DNA from: Telmatactis stephensoni
Taxonomy: Eukaryota > Cnidaria > Anthozoa > Actiniaria > Isophelliidae
DNA length: 64,000 bases
Assembly: GCA_029948255.1 (NCBI GenBank)
Contig: JALIZF010001875.1
Span: 855,001 to 919,000 of the forward strand
Reading direction: 5' to 3'
The position numbers and the translations under genes were made by a program. The notes beneath the pieces were generated by a model. That model saw only the letters and a list, made by a program, of their open reading frames with translations. It did no database searches and was not told the DNA's origin. Within the stretch, counting starts at the first letter, position 1, and each line of letters starts with the position of its first letter. Positions 11,815 through 23,848 of the stretch are shown piece by piece.

Positions 11815-12767
11815 ATGGAACCTCATGTCTACTCAGATGCCAGGGCAAATGTTCGAAGAACTGCCCGCTCCAACAAGAAAGTCGTCGCTGGAGAAAGACT
11901 TGAAAGAATTTATCAATTGAAACGAACTCGAGCTGGAATGAAAGCTTATGTCACGAAACTACGAAATGAATTACAGTCACTTATGTCAGATTACGAAAAC
12001 ATCGATCAGGTCAGAGAGAAGTTTGAAGAGCTAAACAAGGCTATGAGGAAATTTACAGATGCACATTTGAAATATCATGGTGAGCTTACGGACAGGTACG
12101 ATATTGATGAATCTCAGGAATATTATGACTCTGAAGAGACGCGAGTCTCTCAGCTTGTTGATAAATTTGGTTTGTGGATAGATGTCGAAACACGCCGCAT
12201 TGAAAATACGATAGCCGGAATCACGTCAGATGTCAGTATTCGTCCTCAGGACTCTGTAAGCAACATCGGTGTGAATTATCTACCTTCAACTAGAAACTCG
12301 AAAGGGTTAAAGAATGAATCTGTTGTTTCTTCAAATTTTTCAAGAATCAGTTCAACCTTCAGTGCACGTTCAGAAGCCGCGCTAATTGCAGAAAAGTCAA
12401 CATTAGAAAGGCGTCAAGCTATTCAAATGGACGAATATCGACTTGAGAGTGAAATACAGAAGTCACGAATGGAACAAGATCGAGCTAGGCTAGAATTACG
12501 ACACAGAAAGGAACAGCTGAGACTAGAAACTCAACTTCTAAGAATTCAAGCGAAGGAAATAAAACATTTCCCCACTTCATCAAAGAATGCCGACTTGCGA
12601 ATACGGTCTGATGTCGGCATAACGTCTACACAAACGAAAGATATTTCATCGTCAAAGAGAATTAGCAAATCGCTACCAATTTTGATGGAACAAGAAGTCA
12701 ACAATAAAATTTCTACTCGATCAGAACCGAAGAAATCAGAAGTAAACTCTAATAACGAAAAAAGGGT
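11815..12767 (+). pseudogene. BEL/Pao Gag, N-terminal segment
   Basis: The first ATG in the long frame is at 11815 (MEPHVYSDARANVRR); the frame is open from 11764. The segment encodes an N-terminal Gag region with long charged helices (LERIYQLKRTRAGMKAYVTK, and an ERRQ...KSRMEQDRARLELR coiled coil around residues 210-250). This is typical of the region before the DUF1759 Gag domain in BEL elements. The frame is cut by a short retroposon from about 12768 and resumes at 13225. Confidence 0.75.
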
Positions 12768-13175
12768 CAGGTCAGGCTGGAGCCTGCTACTGGTAACATG
12801 TAACCCAGTACTACCTGCCACATGGACGGGTCGTCGACGTCTAAACCGGCTCCCCCACCAGGTTCTTTCTGCATGGTGAGGAGGGTGGCATGACACCCAG
12901 CAGGAATAAAAACAAGACCTGTCAAAGGGCGGATGAACTTGACTGAGCCAACGGCCATCATGCATCAGTGAACTTTTATTTTATTGTGTTTTGATTGTAA
13001 TTTTAAACAGTAATTTGTAGTGCAGTAATTTGTAGTGTATTTTAAAATTAATTTTAATGGTACGGACTGTGTAGCGGCAGCTCAAGGCGCCATCCTATGC
13101 TCACAGTCTACCATGCATGTTATATGTTTTTGTAAAGCGCCTAGAGCAGATTTTGGATAGGCGCTATATAAATGT

Positions 13176-13224
<49 letters not shown>
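12768..13224 (+). mobile_element. Short retroposon (SINE or LINE 3' end) with (ATT)n tail
   Basis: About 455 bp lie inside Gag, ending in AAAGCGCCTAGAGCAG...GGCGCTATATAAATG followed by (ATT)n. That 3' stem-loop with an ATT tail is typical of L2/CR1-group LINEs and the SINEs they mobilise. No pol III boxes could be assigned with confidence, and the exact left edge is uncertain by some bases. Confidence 0.6.
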
Positions 13225-13227
<3 letters not shown>

Positions 13228-13682
13228 CGTTGTCAATGTCACCACAACCGCCAGAACGTCTAGCTGATAACGATCAGCACGTGCAAGCTAACGACATTTC
13301 TGATTCTGGAGAGACTGGATTTGTAAATGGAACGACAGTTTCTGCAACTCAATTTTGTCATTCAACACCAAAAGAGAAAGAATGTGAGATAAAGGGTATT
13401 ACCACGCCCATTGAATCTTGTGTACCCAAAGAAACTGAGAGTGAACATTCATCTAGAACACAAAGATCTACAACATATGTTGAAAAGGACAATTCGAACC
13501 AGACTACGTTACAGTATGCAAATCAATTTACATGTCAAGTTCCTGCTCAGTCAATCACGGATCAACGATTGCAACAAAGTTTGCCGCTCCAAGAACTACT
13601 TGAACAACAGAGACTACACATCAATGCCCTTACCTTACCGCAAACAGAGATTCAAGCTTTCACCGGAGATCCCATAGACTAT
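13225..13682 (+). pseudogene. BEL/Pao Gag, middle segment
   Basis: The Gag frame resumes after the (ATT)n tail and encodes a Ser/Thr/Gln-rich linker. It ends with QTEIQAFTGDPIDY, the start of the DUF1759 Gag domain, where the next insertion (13683) interrupts it. Residue order continues at 14246 with [12 protein letters not shown]. Confidence 0.75.
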
Positions 13683-14245
13683 AGATCGATTTCACTGACG
13701 TCATCGAGAAAAATAAAGTCGGTTTCAGAGCATCAAATAAAATAAAAATATTTGTACCTCAAAGAGCAACTAAATCTTTGCAACTCTAGAAAATATTGAG
13801 TCAAAAGAGCTTTTCACCACGAAGATACGAATGTTTGAATGTGGGCTTGTTGTTGGTAAGAATGTATGGGGCCGCCATATTGGTGTACACGAATATGTAC
13901 ACCAATATGGCGACCATAAATACCAAGCATCGAAATGATATTAAAAATACATTTATTTGTTCATTTTATTGATTATATATATAGAAAATGACAATTAAGT
14001 TCATTACCAAAGCAAATGTGGTGAATTTTGTCGCAAATTGATGTGTTCTTACGCCGTTTGAAAATGCGTGACTGCATGGCGTGACACAATTTTGGTGCCG
14101 ATAATTTGCCAAGCGATGAACAGAATCAGACCAAATTTCCAGAGACGACTTCTTTTCATGATACATACAAAATATCAGGCAATCAGCTTTCTCCGAATTT
14201 TAGTTTAGATTTTAGTCCTCTCGTGACGTCACGTGAAATCGATCT
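13683..14245. mobile_element. 563-bp AGATCGATTTCAC MITE inside Gag
   Basis: It begins AGATCGATTTCACTGACGTC and ends GACGTCACGTGAAATCGATCT; the target dinucleotide AT is duplicated (13681-13682, 14246-14247). Removing it restores the codons Asp-Tyr-Cys-Gly of Gag. An internal near-palindrome around 13868-13915 (GCCATATTGGTGTACACGAA and its complement) is notable. No coding sequence. Confidence 0.8.
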
Positions 14246-14614
14246 ATTGTGGATTTATCAGGGCATTTGAGAACTTAATAGAAACAAAAACAGCAAGCCC
14301 TAGTGCAAGATTGTACTATTTGATTCAGTTTACGAGAGGAGATGTCCAAGAACTTATGAAAAGCTGTTTACCGATGGAAGCTAATAAAGGTTACGAGAGA
14401 GCAAAGGGCCTACTCAAAAGCAAGTATGGTCAAAGCTACAAGATAAGTGCGGCCTACGCTGAACGTATTTTGAAAATTCCACAGATCAAGGCTGAAGACG
14501 GCCAAGCTCTACAAAAGTATTCAGTTTTATTAACAAGTTGTAGGAACACCCTAAAGGAAATTGGTTGTCTCAGTAAATTAGACAACCCGGACAAAAGATT
14601 GACTTTTGCAAAAG
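14246..14614 (+). pseudogene. BEL/Pao Gag, DUF1759 segment
   Basis: Encodes [40 protein letters not shown], then [14 protein letters not shown], the core of the DUF1759 retrotransposon Gag domain. It is interrupted at 14615-14619 (target duplication ATTGT) by a nested LTR element. The frame before and after that insertion differs by one base, so this copy also carries a 1-nt shift. Confidence 0.8.
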
Positions 14615-14619
14615 ATTGT

Positions 14620-15951
14620 TGTCGTAAATATATTATATTAGAATGTAAATGGGTTGCCTGTGTAATCTCTAATTATGATGTCATCAAAGAGAGAATGTAA
14701 TTAGTATCAATTAGAGTGTAATTAACATCAGTGAGTGAACATTAAACATCAGTCTTGGAAACCCCAAACAAGTCTGCTGCCTGTTCTGCCCCACCAACGG
14801 GTTTTCAAGACACTGGTGCCGAAACCCGGGACCAAAACCATGTCCCTGGGACAGAACAGACAGGCACTACGACACAGCAGAACAACATCCCGAAAGCAGT
14901 GCGAGCACTTTGTCAGTCAAGCAGAACGATTAATAGATTTTGAAACTACCAGTCTGTCAGAGATAGAGGAACTACTCAACCAAGCTAAAACAAAACTGGA
15001 CGAAACATCGGCACTAGACATAAAGTTAGCCATGACCTTTGACGATCAAGAATCAATCGATAGAGAAGTTGAAGCGGCTCTTGATGACCAAGACCAACTC
15101 TTAATTCGCATTTCCAAAATCCAGAAGCTGATCAATTCAAGGAATGTGGACCGCAGCCAGCTAAATGAAGTAAACAGCAAAACGCAGCGAAGTCCATTCT
15201 CAGCACTCCTTGCGACAAACCTAGAGTCATCACGATGCACAGAATTAGGGGAAAACAATGCAATCGAAACCACTGTTGCAGCAAACACGGGAGCACTTGT
15301 ACCACTGCACAGTCTGAAGAAGCAAGAAAAGCAAGACAGAAACCCAACCGATGACCTAGAATCCATTCAACCAGATAAACTAGGAGTGTATCCGAAGAAC
15401 CAAAAGGTCCAAAGGCACAGCAGCATCTCACAGCAACGACTAATCAAAAATGCATCTCTACCCAAAGAACATGGTAGCAACAGAATCAAACGTGAAAATG
15501 CTCACCATCGTAAGGAAACAAATGACCACAAAGAAAGGAAAAGGAAGACACTGCCAAGATCAGATGACAGACAAAGGAGTGTACAAAGGTTGAAGACTAG
15601 AAGAACCGTTACTATCAACAATCAGAAATCACTCCTAATACTAGGGACAAAGAACCCCATTTGGTGGGCAGGATCCTGCAAGCGACTAATAAGGCTTTTG
15701 AAGAAATGCTATAGACAGTCTAAACTTGCAACTTGCAACTTTCGGCCGCCCGGGAGGGTGTCGTAAATATATTATATTAGAATGTAAATGGGTTGCCTGT
15801 GTAATCTCTAATTATGATGTCATCAAAGAGAGAATGTAATTAGTATCAATTAGAGTGTAATTAACATCAGTGAGTGAACATTAAACATCAGTCTTGGAAA
15901 CCCCAAACAAGTCTGCTGCCTGTTCTGCCCCACCAACGGGTTTTCAAGACA
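14620..15951 (+). mobile_element. Nested 1.3-kb non-autonomous LTR element
   Basis: Two 193-bp LTRs (14620-14812 and 15759-15951; TGTCGTAAAT...TCAAGACA) appear identical by eye. The 5-bp duplication ATTGT is at 14615-14619 and 15952-15956. The primer-binding site TGGTGCCGAAACCCGGGA follows the 5' LTR at 14814. A purine run (CGGGAGGG) precedes the 3' LTR. The ~950-bp interior has one long frame but no protease, reverse transcriptase or integrase. Identical LTRs mean a recent jump using enzymes supplied elsewhere. Confidence 0.88.
14735..15766 (+). CDS. Gag-like protein of nested LTR element
   Basis: An open frame of about 343 codons starts at an ATG inside the 5' LTR and ends just inside the 3' LTR. 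It encodes a Gln/Arg-rich start, an acidic helical segment (SLSEIEELLNQAKTKLDETS ... DQDQLLIRISKIQKLI) resembling the N-terminal coiled region of BEL Gag proteins, and a basic C-terminus. No zinc knuckle or enzyme domain is visible. It may be the remnant of Gag fused to a pol remnant by internal deletion. Whether it is translated is unknown. Confidence 0.55.
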   Translation: MNIKHQSWKPQTSLLPVLPHQRVFKTLVPKPGTKTMSLGQNRQALRHSRTTSRKQCEHFVSQAERLIDFETTSLSEIEELLNQAKTKLDETSALDIKLAMTFDDQESIDREVEAALDDQDQLLIRISKIQKLINSRNVDRSQLNEVNSKTQRSPFSALLATNLESSRCTELGENNAIETTVAANTGALVPLHSLKKQEKQDRNPTDDLESIQPDKLGVYPKNQKVQRHSSISQQRLIKNASLPKEHGSNRIKRENAHHRKETNDHKERKRKTLPRSDDRQRSVQRLKTRRTVTINNQKSLLILGTKNPIWWAGSCKRLIRLLKKCYRQSKLATCNFRPPGRVS

Positions 15952-16497
15952 ATTGTTGAGAAGCTGCCGTTTGCTTTAAGGCAAAGGTGGCGTGACGTCG
16001 CCGATAACATTACTGAAGAACAGAAAAGAGACATAACCATCGAAGACGTAACTGAGTTCGTGGATAAGAAAGCAAGAGCTGCAAATCACCCTCTGTTTGG
16101 TAACTTGGCCAACAGCGCAGTGGAGTCAAAGAATCGAAGTATGTCATCTACGACGGAAAGAAAGCGCAAGCCAGCCTTTCCCGTTGCCAGGTCATCCTAC
16201 GCTACGCATAGTGAACCAATGTCTAGCAATGCTACAGAAGAAAAGAAAATTCCAAAGTGCTTAATGTGTAATGAACAACACTGGCTGTCACGTTGTAAAG
16301 TCTTCAAAGAAAAGTCCTTGCGAGACAAAATCAAGTTTGCGCGCGAAAAGGGACTCTGTGACAACTGTCTGCTCGTGGGTCATATGGCGAAATCATGTCC
16401 TAAAGAAAGTTTCTGCAAAGTAGAGAATTGTAAACTTGAGAGAAAACATTCCACCTTCTTACACCCAAAGTCTGACGAAACAAAGACGCCTCCGTAA
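15952..16497 (+). pseudogene. BEL/Pao Gag C-terminus with zinc knuckles
   Basis: Continues DUF1759 with IVEKLPFALRQRWRDVA, then a basic linker and two Cys/His clusters, CLMCNEQHWLSRC and CDNCLLVGHMAKSC with the following FCKVENC...KHSTFLH. These clusters are the paired zinc knuckles typical of BEL/Pao Gag. The frame ends at TAA (16495-16497), but the same frame is open again immediately after it as the protease region. Confidence 0.82.
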
Positions 16498-17433
16498 GGA
16501 GCTTCAAATACTGCTAACAACGGTTGTATTAACTCAAAGGGACAGTGTAGTTTCACTGGGGCCGGTACAACTATCGTGACCGGTATGCCCATCGTTCCTG
16601 TTAAAGTAAAGGTGAAAGACGCTACTTTAGTCATTGGAACGTACGCCTTTCTGGACCCCGGATCGAACACGACGTTCTGTACGAAAAGACTGATTGATCA
16701 ACTTGGAGCGCCAGGCGAGAAAGCGTCCTTGTCATTAACTACTATGAACAATGAAAATGTGAAGTCCGATTGTACTGTCGTTAATCTTGTCGTCTGTGAT
16801 CTGAAAGAACAGAATACTGTAGAATTACCAAACGTCTATTCGTGCGAAAGATTACCTGTAACGGTAAATGACATTCCTACTCAAGCTGACGCGAATCAGT
16901 GGACTTACCTTCAAGGGATAAAGCTACCATCGATTGAATCAGACAAAGTCGACCTGTTGATCGGAAACGATATACCTAAAGCATTAGAACCGAAGCAAGT
17001 GAAACAAAGTCAAGATGATGGCCCATATGCAGTAAAGACAGTTCTTGGATGGACTATCAACGGACCTCTTGGGAGAGAAACGTGCGAGGAAATCCACACA
17101 GCCAATCGAATCGACGCTGATGTGCTATTGAACGAACAATTCAGAAAGTATTGTAACATGGAATTCAACGAAACAAAGATTTACGACGAAAAGACTATGT
17201 CACGAGAGGACACCAAAGCCCTCAGTATCATGAACGATTCTGCAAAGATTGTCGATGGCCACTACCAGATTGCGCTTCCATGGCGTAACTATCCTCCTGA
17301 TCTACCCAATAACAAGTCAGATGCAGAATGTCGATTGGAATCACTTAAGAACAGACTAAGTAAAGATGAAGGACTGCACAAGAACTACACCACGTTCATG
17401 GAAGACCTCGTAGAAGAAGGTCACGCTCAGAAG
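16498..17433 (+). pseudogene. BEL/Pao protease and start of reverse transcriptase
   Basis: In frame with Gag after a single TAA. It contains the retroviral-type aspartic protease of the DUF1758 kind (TYAFLDPGSNTTFCTKRLID, catalytic Asp in LDPGS, with P where many families have S or T). A flap-side segment follows (VDLLIGNDIPKAL, then VLGWTINGPLG). It runs into the RT N-terminus with HYQIALPWR and FMEDLVEEGHAQK. The frame stops only because a hAT-type element starts at 17434; the protein continues at 18379. Confidence 0.82.
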
Positions 17434-18370
17434 CAGCCTAGTACCCAGGCGTTCCTCTGCGAGCGCGAAGCGCGAGCGAGACCTGGGGCGAGCGCGTAAG
17501 CGCGAGAGAACGCCTAGCGAATAATGCCAAAAGTGTCCCTGATTTGACCAAAAGTGTCCCTGATTTGACCTTTAGCGGACTTAACAACTTGAATTTTTAA
17601 AGTTTTTCCAACAATTTCGGTGGAATGAGTATCGACATTCACCAATATAGACCAAAAATTGGATTTTTACGAGTTTGTATGTTTTTAAGAAAGCATAGAG
17701 GAAGATTATAGACTGTAAAGGGGATTTCAGAGTCAAGAGACTACTTACAAGTACATTTTATTCAAATCTACTACATTTTCAAACAATCACAGTCTTAGTA
17801 GTGATTATAAAACTAACTGAGTGAAGTTTGTTTACAATAAAATTTAAATCGAACCCTTTTGCGACTAAAGGGAACTTGATAAATATCAGATACATTACAT
17901 TTATTACAGAGAATCTGACGGAGATTTGTTTTATTTCAAGTGCATAAATATATGTGGATTTAACTCAACTAGTGATAGTAGTCTGTGTAAATAAAGCAAT
18001 TTCAATTCACCAGAAATTTTAGCGGTATAGATAGCCGTTAATTACTAAGAGATTTTACCTTCGAAATGGAGAATCGAATAGACCGAACACAACTTATCGT
18101 ATTGCTTCGATCGATGCGAACACACAACCGTTAGAGTTTTGAACGCAGTTCAATTCAGTTAATTTCACATATAGGGTGTCTTGTGAAATCCGGGAGCATT
18201 TAACTGTGATGTTAACAGCGTCTTCTAAAGCATCACGTTTGTCTCGAGTTTGTCTAAGTCAGCGTCCGCCATCTTGAACTTTTGCATTATTCGCTAGGCG
18301 TTCCCGTTGGAGTCACTCTGTGACGTCACGTTTTGAAACGAGAGACGGGATAGCCTGGGGACTAGGCTGG
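17434..18370. mobile_element. 937-bp non-autonomous hAT-type element
   Basis: The 8-bp duplication CTCAGAAG flanks it (17426-17433 and 18371-18378). Ends are CAGCCTAGTACCCAGGCG and CCTGGGGACTAGGCTG(G), imperfect inverted repeats. An 8-bp duplication and CAG-type ends fit hAT. The interior includes a segment similar, in reverse, to the repeat family at 6244-10052 (for example CAATCACAGTC...ATTATAAAACTAACTGA). That suggests those repeats are related hAT-type elements. Confidence 0.82.
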
Positions 18371-18378
18371 CTCAGAAG

Positions 18379-20700
18379 GTGCCTGAAGAGAAAGTCGACT
18401 GTAAAGATTCACCTGGATGGTACCTGCCTCATCACCCAGTAAAACACCCACGCAAACCAGACAAAACACGTGTAGTGTTCGACTGTGCTGCGAAGCATGG
18501 AACAGCCTCGTTAAACAACAGACTGATGCAAGGTCCTGATTTGACTAATTCACTCGTCGGGGTGTTGACAAAGTTTAGAGAGAACAGTATCGCCATAATG
18601 GCAGATATCGAAGCAATGTTTTATCAAGTTTATGTACCACCTAGAGACAGCGACTATCTACGTTACCTGTGGTGGCCAGGAGGTGATATCAGTAAAGAAC
18701 CTGAAGAATACCAGATGAAAGTGCATCTTTTTGGAGGCGTATCCTCCCCCAGCTGTGCGAGTTTCGCGCTCAAAAGGACGGCTGAAGACAACGAAGCTAA
18801 CTTCTCTGCTGAAGCTGTTACCACTGTACAGCGTAACTTTTACGTCGATGATTGCTTGAAGTCTACCGATGATGAACAGAAAGCTATTCAACTTGTTGGT
18901 GAATTGTGTCAACTGTTATCCAAAGGCGGATTTAGACTTACCAAATGGATGACGAACAGTCGAGCTGTACTTGACTCAATACCGGAAAGTGAAAGATCTG
19001 TTTCAGTGAAAACCTTGGACTTTGAACATCTACCTGTCGAAAGGGCCCTCGGAGTTCTCTGGGACGTGGAAACTGATACTCTTGGATTCGAAATCTTAGT
19101 CAAACAAAGACCACCCTCTAGACGCGGGATCCTCTCAGTGGTTAGTTCAATATACGACCCACTTGGATTTGCATCGCCATACATCCTTCAAGCAAAGATT
19201 CTTCTGCAGGATCTCTGCAAAAAGAAACTTCAATGGGATGACGTCATATCCCAAGAAGACCTGGAAAGATGGCAGTCGTGGTTGCAAGACCTCCCTAAGC
19301 TACAGTCACTAAGATTTGACCGTTCTTTCAAGCCAAAAGACTTTGGTGATGTCGTTTCAATTCAATTACACACGTTCTCAGATGCATCCATTCTTGGTTA
19401 CGGTGTTGTAACATATCTTAGACTGGTGGATAAAGAAGGCCGCATACACTGTGCGTTCGTCCTCGCCAAAGTCAGATTGGCGCCTATGAAACCAGTGACT
19501 ATTCCCAGACTTGAACTAACTGCAGCAGCTACAGCGACCAGGGTCAGCAACATGATCCTGTCTGAAATTGACCTACCTATTGACGACGTTGTATTTTGGA
19601 CTGACAGTACCTGCGTACTGGGATATATATCCAACCACGAGAAACGATTCAAGACGTTCGTCGCGAACAAGATTGCACTCATCAGTGAAACTACTCATCC
19701 AAGCCAGTGGCGCTTTGTGAATACGCAACTGAATGTCGCCGATGACGCATCCAGAGGATTGTCTGCAAATGACCTAACCATTAATACAAGATGGAAAAAA
19801 GGTCCCGACTTCCTTTGGGAGACGGAGGATAACTGGCCTCAAACCCCTGTGACGAAAATGACCGTCGATGACAGTGACCCAGAGATAAAGAAAGAAGCCA
19901 AGTCCTTCACTGTATCTTCAATTGACACCAAAGTCCTGATGATGGAACGCGTAATACAACATTTTTCCTCGTGGTTCAGACTTAAAAAGATCATCGCATG
20001 GATATTGCGTTATCGTTTGAAACTTATCAGTGCAAGGCGAAAGAGGAAGGAAATGCAAGAAGTTACCTTCTCTGTCCAAAGTCCACATCCGCTCACTACA
20101 GATGAAATCCAGCACGCCGAAACAGAAATTTTGAAACATGTACAGAAACAGTGCTTTGCTGAAGAGATGACCTTGAAGAAATCTAGTAAATTGAACAAGC
20201 TTAATCCAGTAATGATCAATGGTCTACTACGCGTTGGTGGACGTTTACAAAATACTCCTATCGACGAAGAAGCCAAATATCCTATGCTGCTACCAAAGAA
20301 GCATCATCTAACGAATCTTATAGTACGACACTACCACGAAACGTCCGGTCATTCTGGTGTAGAACATGTACTTTCCCTAACCAGAGAAAGATTCTGGCCG
20401 ATCGACGCTAGAGCGACGGTGAAACGGATAGTCAATTCCTGTTTCAGCTGCAAAAAGCGACATGCATCCCCTGGAATTCAAAAGATGTCAGATTTGCCGA
20501 CTGATCGAGTTCAACCCAACAGACCTCCTTTTACTTACGTTGGAATAGACTGTTTTGGTCCGTTTGTCGTGAAAAGAGGGAGAGCTGACGTGAAGCGTTA
20601 TGGTATCGTTTACACTTGCTTGACGATTAGAGCCATACATATTGAAGTGTTACATAGTATGGACACCCATTCCTTCATAAATTCACTAAGACGTCGCCAG
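18379..20700 (+). pseudogene. BEL/Pao reverse transcriptase, RNase H, integrase N-terminus
   Basis: Continues RT with [20 protein letters not shown] and the BEL motif [11 protein letters not shown]. The catalytic Asp is in [12 protein letters not shown] and the YVDD box in [10 protein letters not shown]. RNase H follows with [13 protein letters not shown] and [12 protein letters not shown]. Integrase begins with the H2C2 zinc module ([13 protein letters not shown] ... CFSCKKRH), then the first catalytic Asp in [15 protein letters not shown] 1-base frame change at about 20690-20705, apparently a small deletion after NSLRR, separates this from the next segment. Apart from that the frame is open for about 780 codons. 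Confidence 0.9.
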
Positions 20701-21140
20701 GAGAGGAGTGCCAGAGCTGATCAGATCAGATAATGGGACTAACTTTGTCGCAGGAAACAGAGAATTACGAGAAGCTATAGATAACTGGAACGAACAACAG
20801 ATCAACGAATTTATGATCCAGCGCAATATAAAGTGGATCTTCAACCCTCCCGCAGCGTCACACCAAGGCGGAGTTTGGGAGCGTTGCATACGAAGCATAA
20901 GAAGAATCCTTGCTGCTTTGACCAAAGAACAAAGACTCGACGATGAAAGTTTGGTGACGCTAATGTGCGAAATTGAAGCCATTGTAAACAGCAGACCAAT
21001 AACGAGATCATCCGATGATCCGAGGGATTTACAGCCCCTTACCCCGAACCACCTTCTTCTTCTACGAAAAGGTCCGCAACTCCCGCCAGGAGTGTTTACA
21101 AGCGACGAACAGTACTCACGCAAAAGATGGCGACAAGTTC
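20701..21140 (+). pseudogene. BEL/Pao integrase catalytic core, shifted frame
   Basis: Encodes [14 protein letters not shown] (second catalytic Asp) and [15 protein letters not shown] (catalytic Glu), then the start of the Pao integrase C-terminal domain ([12 protein letters not shown] ... YSRKRWRQV). It is broken after the Val codon by the 8.5-kb insertion at 21141; the next residues, QHLANTFWRRW, are at 29654. Confidence 0.85.
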
Positions 21141-21680
21141 CACAGTGCCAAAAGCAAGATTTTCGGGCGTATTCTAGTCTTGAATATCCTTCCTTGACTC
21201 AAGGTATTCGAGCGTTTTCAAAATGAACCCGATACCGCGCGTCAACCTGGAGTATTCGTTTTGAATACCACCGTAAACTTTGCGTGTTAAAAATTGCAAG
21301 AGTTTTCAAGGATGCATACTATGTGTACAGTATCATACGGGCGTATTCAAGGGTTTACTTATCGATACTGACTTTCAAGGTTTGACAAGTTTATCGAATG
21401 ATATAATTGCAAATTATACACAGTGCCAAAAGCCAAATTTTTAAGCGTATTCTAGTGTAGAATACCTCTTCCTGACTTCAGGTTTTCAAGCATTTTCAAA
21501 ACGAATCTGATACGTTTTGAATACTAATGAATACTTCGCGTGTTAAAAATCGCAACGATTTTCGAGGATGCATACCATGTGTACAGTGTCTTGCGGACGT
21601 ATTCAAGAGTTTACTTATCGATACTGACTTGAATGAGTTTAATAACTTATATATACCGAATGACATAACTGCAAATTAAG
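21141..21680. repeat. Subterminal tandem repeat, left end of 8.5-kb element
   Basis: Two copies of a ~280-bp unit begin CACAGTGCCAAAAGC at 21141 and 21420. Both contain GCGTATTCTAGT, TGTTAAAAATYGCAA and a TTACTTATCGATACTGACTT segment. A terminus-bearing tandem duplication like this could give alternative ends for transposition. A further fragment of the unit lies at 33724-33782. Confidence 0.75.
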
Positions 21681-22003
21681 TTACACCATACACTCAATAC
21701 AGTTGAAATTAATGACAGTTAAAAATTTTCCAAACTTTTAATTTGCAAATCAAGTAAACCGGCAAACGATTTCTACCATAATCAAGAACTAAACAAGATA
21801 AATTGAGAGCGAACGATTTCTTTCAGGCCACCTCAATCATTTTCATCGGTTTAACAAGTTAAGTGTTATTTGTAAACATTAATGTTTTTGTTAGTACTCT
21901 CAATTGTGAAAAAGGTAAGTTATATTTTGTATATAGCTCTATAAAATGGAAGGCGAACTTTATATTTAATTTCTTAAGTTAGAGGAGATCCCCTAGACCA
22001 CAG

Positions 22004-23369
22004 CAAGGGCACTAGAACCCTGAAATTGAGCTTATTATTAAGCTGAGATCATTGATAATAAACAAAGTTTTACTTAGCTCAAATGTCGCCTGTTATGTAG
22101 TAATTGTAGTAATATTTTGCTGCTTATAAGCCTTCAATTGCCTGCTTTTTTACTGCTCAACGATCCAACGAACAGTTGTATACTACGATTGTTCACCGCT
22201 GTACCGCCTGTACCAGCCAACGCCGTCGCGACAGTTGTTATTGATTAACTGATAAATTGAACTAAGTCGCCTCTTTACACCAAAAGGGTTAGGGGTAGGA
22301 AACAACTAGCGGCTCCTTTGACCATTCGTCTGCCTGGATAATTGGATTAAGTTGGCAGTACCTAGGGCAATTTGTTCGCTCAACGATGACGGATTAACCT
22401 ACGTCGGTTGAGTAATCGTACGCCGAAGTTGGCTTGGCAAAACGTCGGGATTTGAAAAACGATCCCGTCGCGATGACAGATCGTGCTCTGTTTTGAAACG
22501 GGTTATTAGTTGTCCTGCTGTAACGATCTCTGTCATTCATTGCTCTATTCCGTCGAAATCCGATCAACGTACAAGAAACTGTGCAAAACTCTAGTAGGTC
22601 TTTTAATTTAATATCCCGTTTAATATGCCAGCACTATTAGAATCACAAACAGCAAGTAATCTATTATAGTCAACTACGAATACCGAGGTACCCCAAATTT
22701 GCTCCTCCAAGGGTGGGATGAGTGAGAGTGCCAGACTTGATGGTCTCCAGAGATAGGTACTATTGGTGGTGGTTTTGAAGATGTTCTCCTCTCCCTGGTA
22801 TATCAAATAGTCGTAGTATAATAGCTGTCAGTTCTATTTATGGAGCCCGTTACAGCAGGACAACTAATAACCCGTTTCAAAACAAAGCACGATCTGTCAT
22901 CGCGACGGGATCGTTTTTCAAATCCCGACGTTTTGCCAAGCCAACTTCGGCGTACGATTACTCAACCGACGTAGGTTAATCCGTCATCGTTGAGCGAACA
23001 AATTGCCCTAGGTACTGCCAACTTAATCCAATTATCCAGGCAGACGAATGGTCAAAGGAGCCGCTAGTTGTTTCCTACCCCTAACCCTTTTGGTGTAAAG
23101 AGGCGACTTAGTTCAATTTATCAGTTAATCAATAACAACTGTCGCGACGGCGTTGGCTGGTACAGGCGGTACAGCGGTGAACAATCGTAGTATACAACTG
23201 TTCGTTGGATCGTTGAGCAGTAAAAAAGCAGGCAATTGAAGGCTTATAAGCAGCAAAATATTACTACAATTACTACATAACAGGCGACATTTGAGCTAAG
23301 TAAAACTTTGTTTATTATCAATGATCTCAGCTTAATAATAAGCTCAATTTCAGGGTTCTAGTGCCCTTG
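22004..23369. mobile_element. 1366-bp foldback element, copy 1
   Basis: Arms of about 521 bp (22004-22524 and 22849-23369) are near-perfect reverse complements (CAAGGGCACTAGAACCC...GGGTTCTAGTGCCCTTG) around a 324-bp loop. The word GACCACAGC occurs on both sides, giving a 7- to 9-bp target duplication depending on where the terminus is placed. The small frame in the loop has no recognised relative. The length matches the copy at 26671-28036 exactly. Confidence 0.85.
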
Positions 23370-23848
23370 ACCACAGCACAAAGGAACAAGTCTTTGGCTA
23401 CAAGGAAAGTCGCGACTCTTCTCTGCAAAGAGAGTGCTCGAACCTTTGGCCTCGCTCGAAGGTCGGAGCGCCTTCAAAGATCTTTTGAGTATCGAGGAAT
23501 TCATCGGTGCCTTTACTTGACTGCATGGGGGTGACTACAAAGACCCAAAGCCTATTATTATCGCCGCCGCGTATTGATAGTCCCTATCTTTCGTCAAGTG
23601 CAGCCTAGACTTTACTTGGCCTTAAAACTCTTTAACTGTGGTTAAGCACCGTTCGCATGTGGGAGACTCAAAACACCTAATGCGCATGTGCAGTGGTAGA
23701 CTGGTGACTTTTTGAAAACTATTTTGAAAATCGAAAACATTTAGAATGCAGAACATCTAAACATTAAATCAGTAATTCAAATATATCTACTTTCTTACAT
23801 TGTAAAACGACAGTTCAGGTCACTGGGCAAACTGATTGCATTGTTTAA

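Noticed and set aside
12546..12965. Minus-strand frame of 139 codons opposite Gag
   Set aside because: It spans the Gag coding strand and the retroposon insertion, has no known domain, and is a shadow frame.
22603..22806. A 67-codon minus-strand frame in the foldback loop, present twice
   Set aside because: Both copies are the same element; there is no relative or start context, and it is too small to support a gene.
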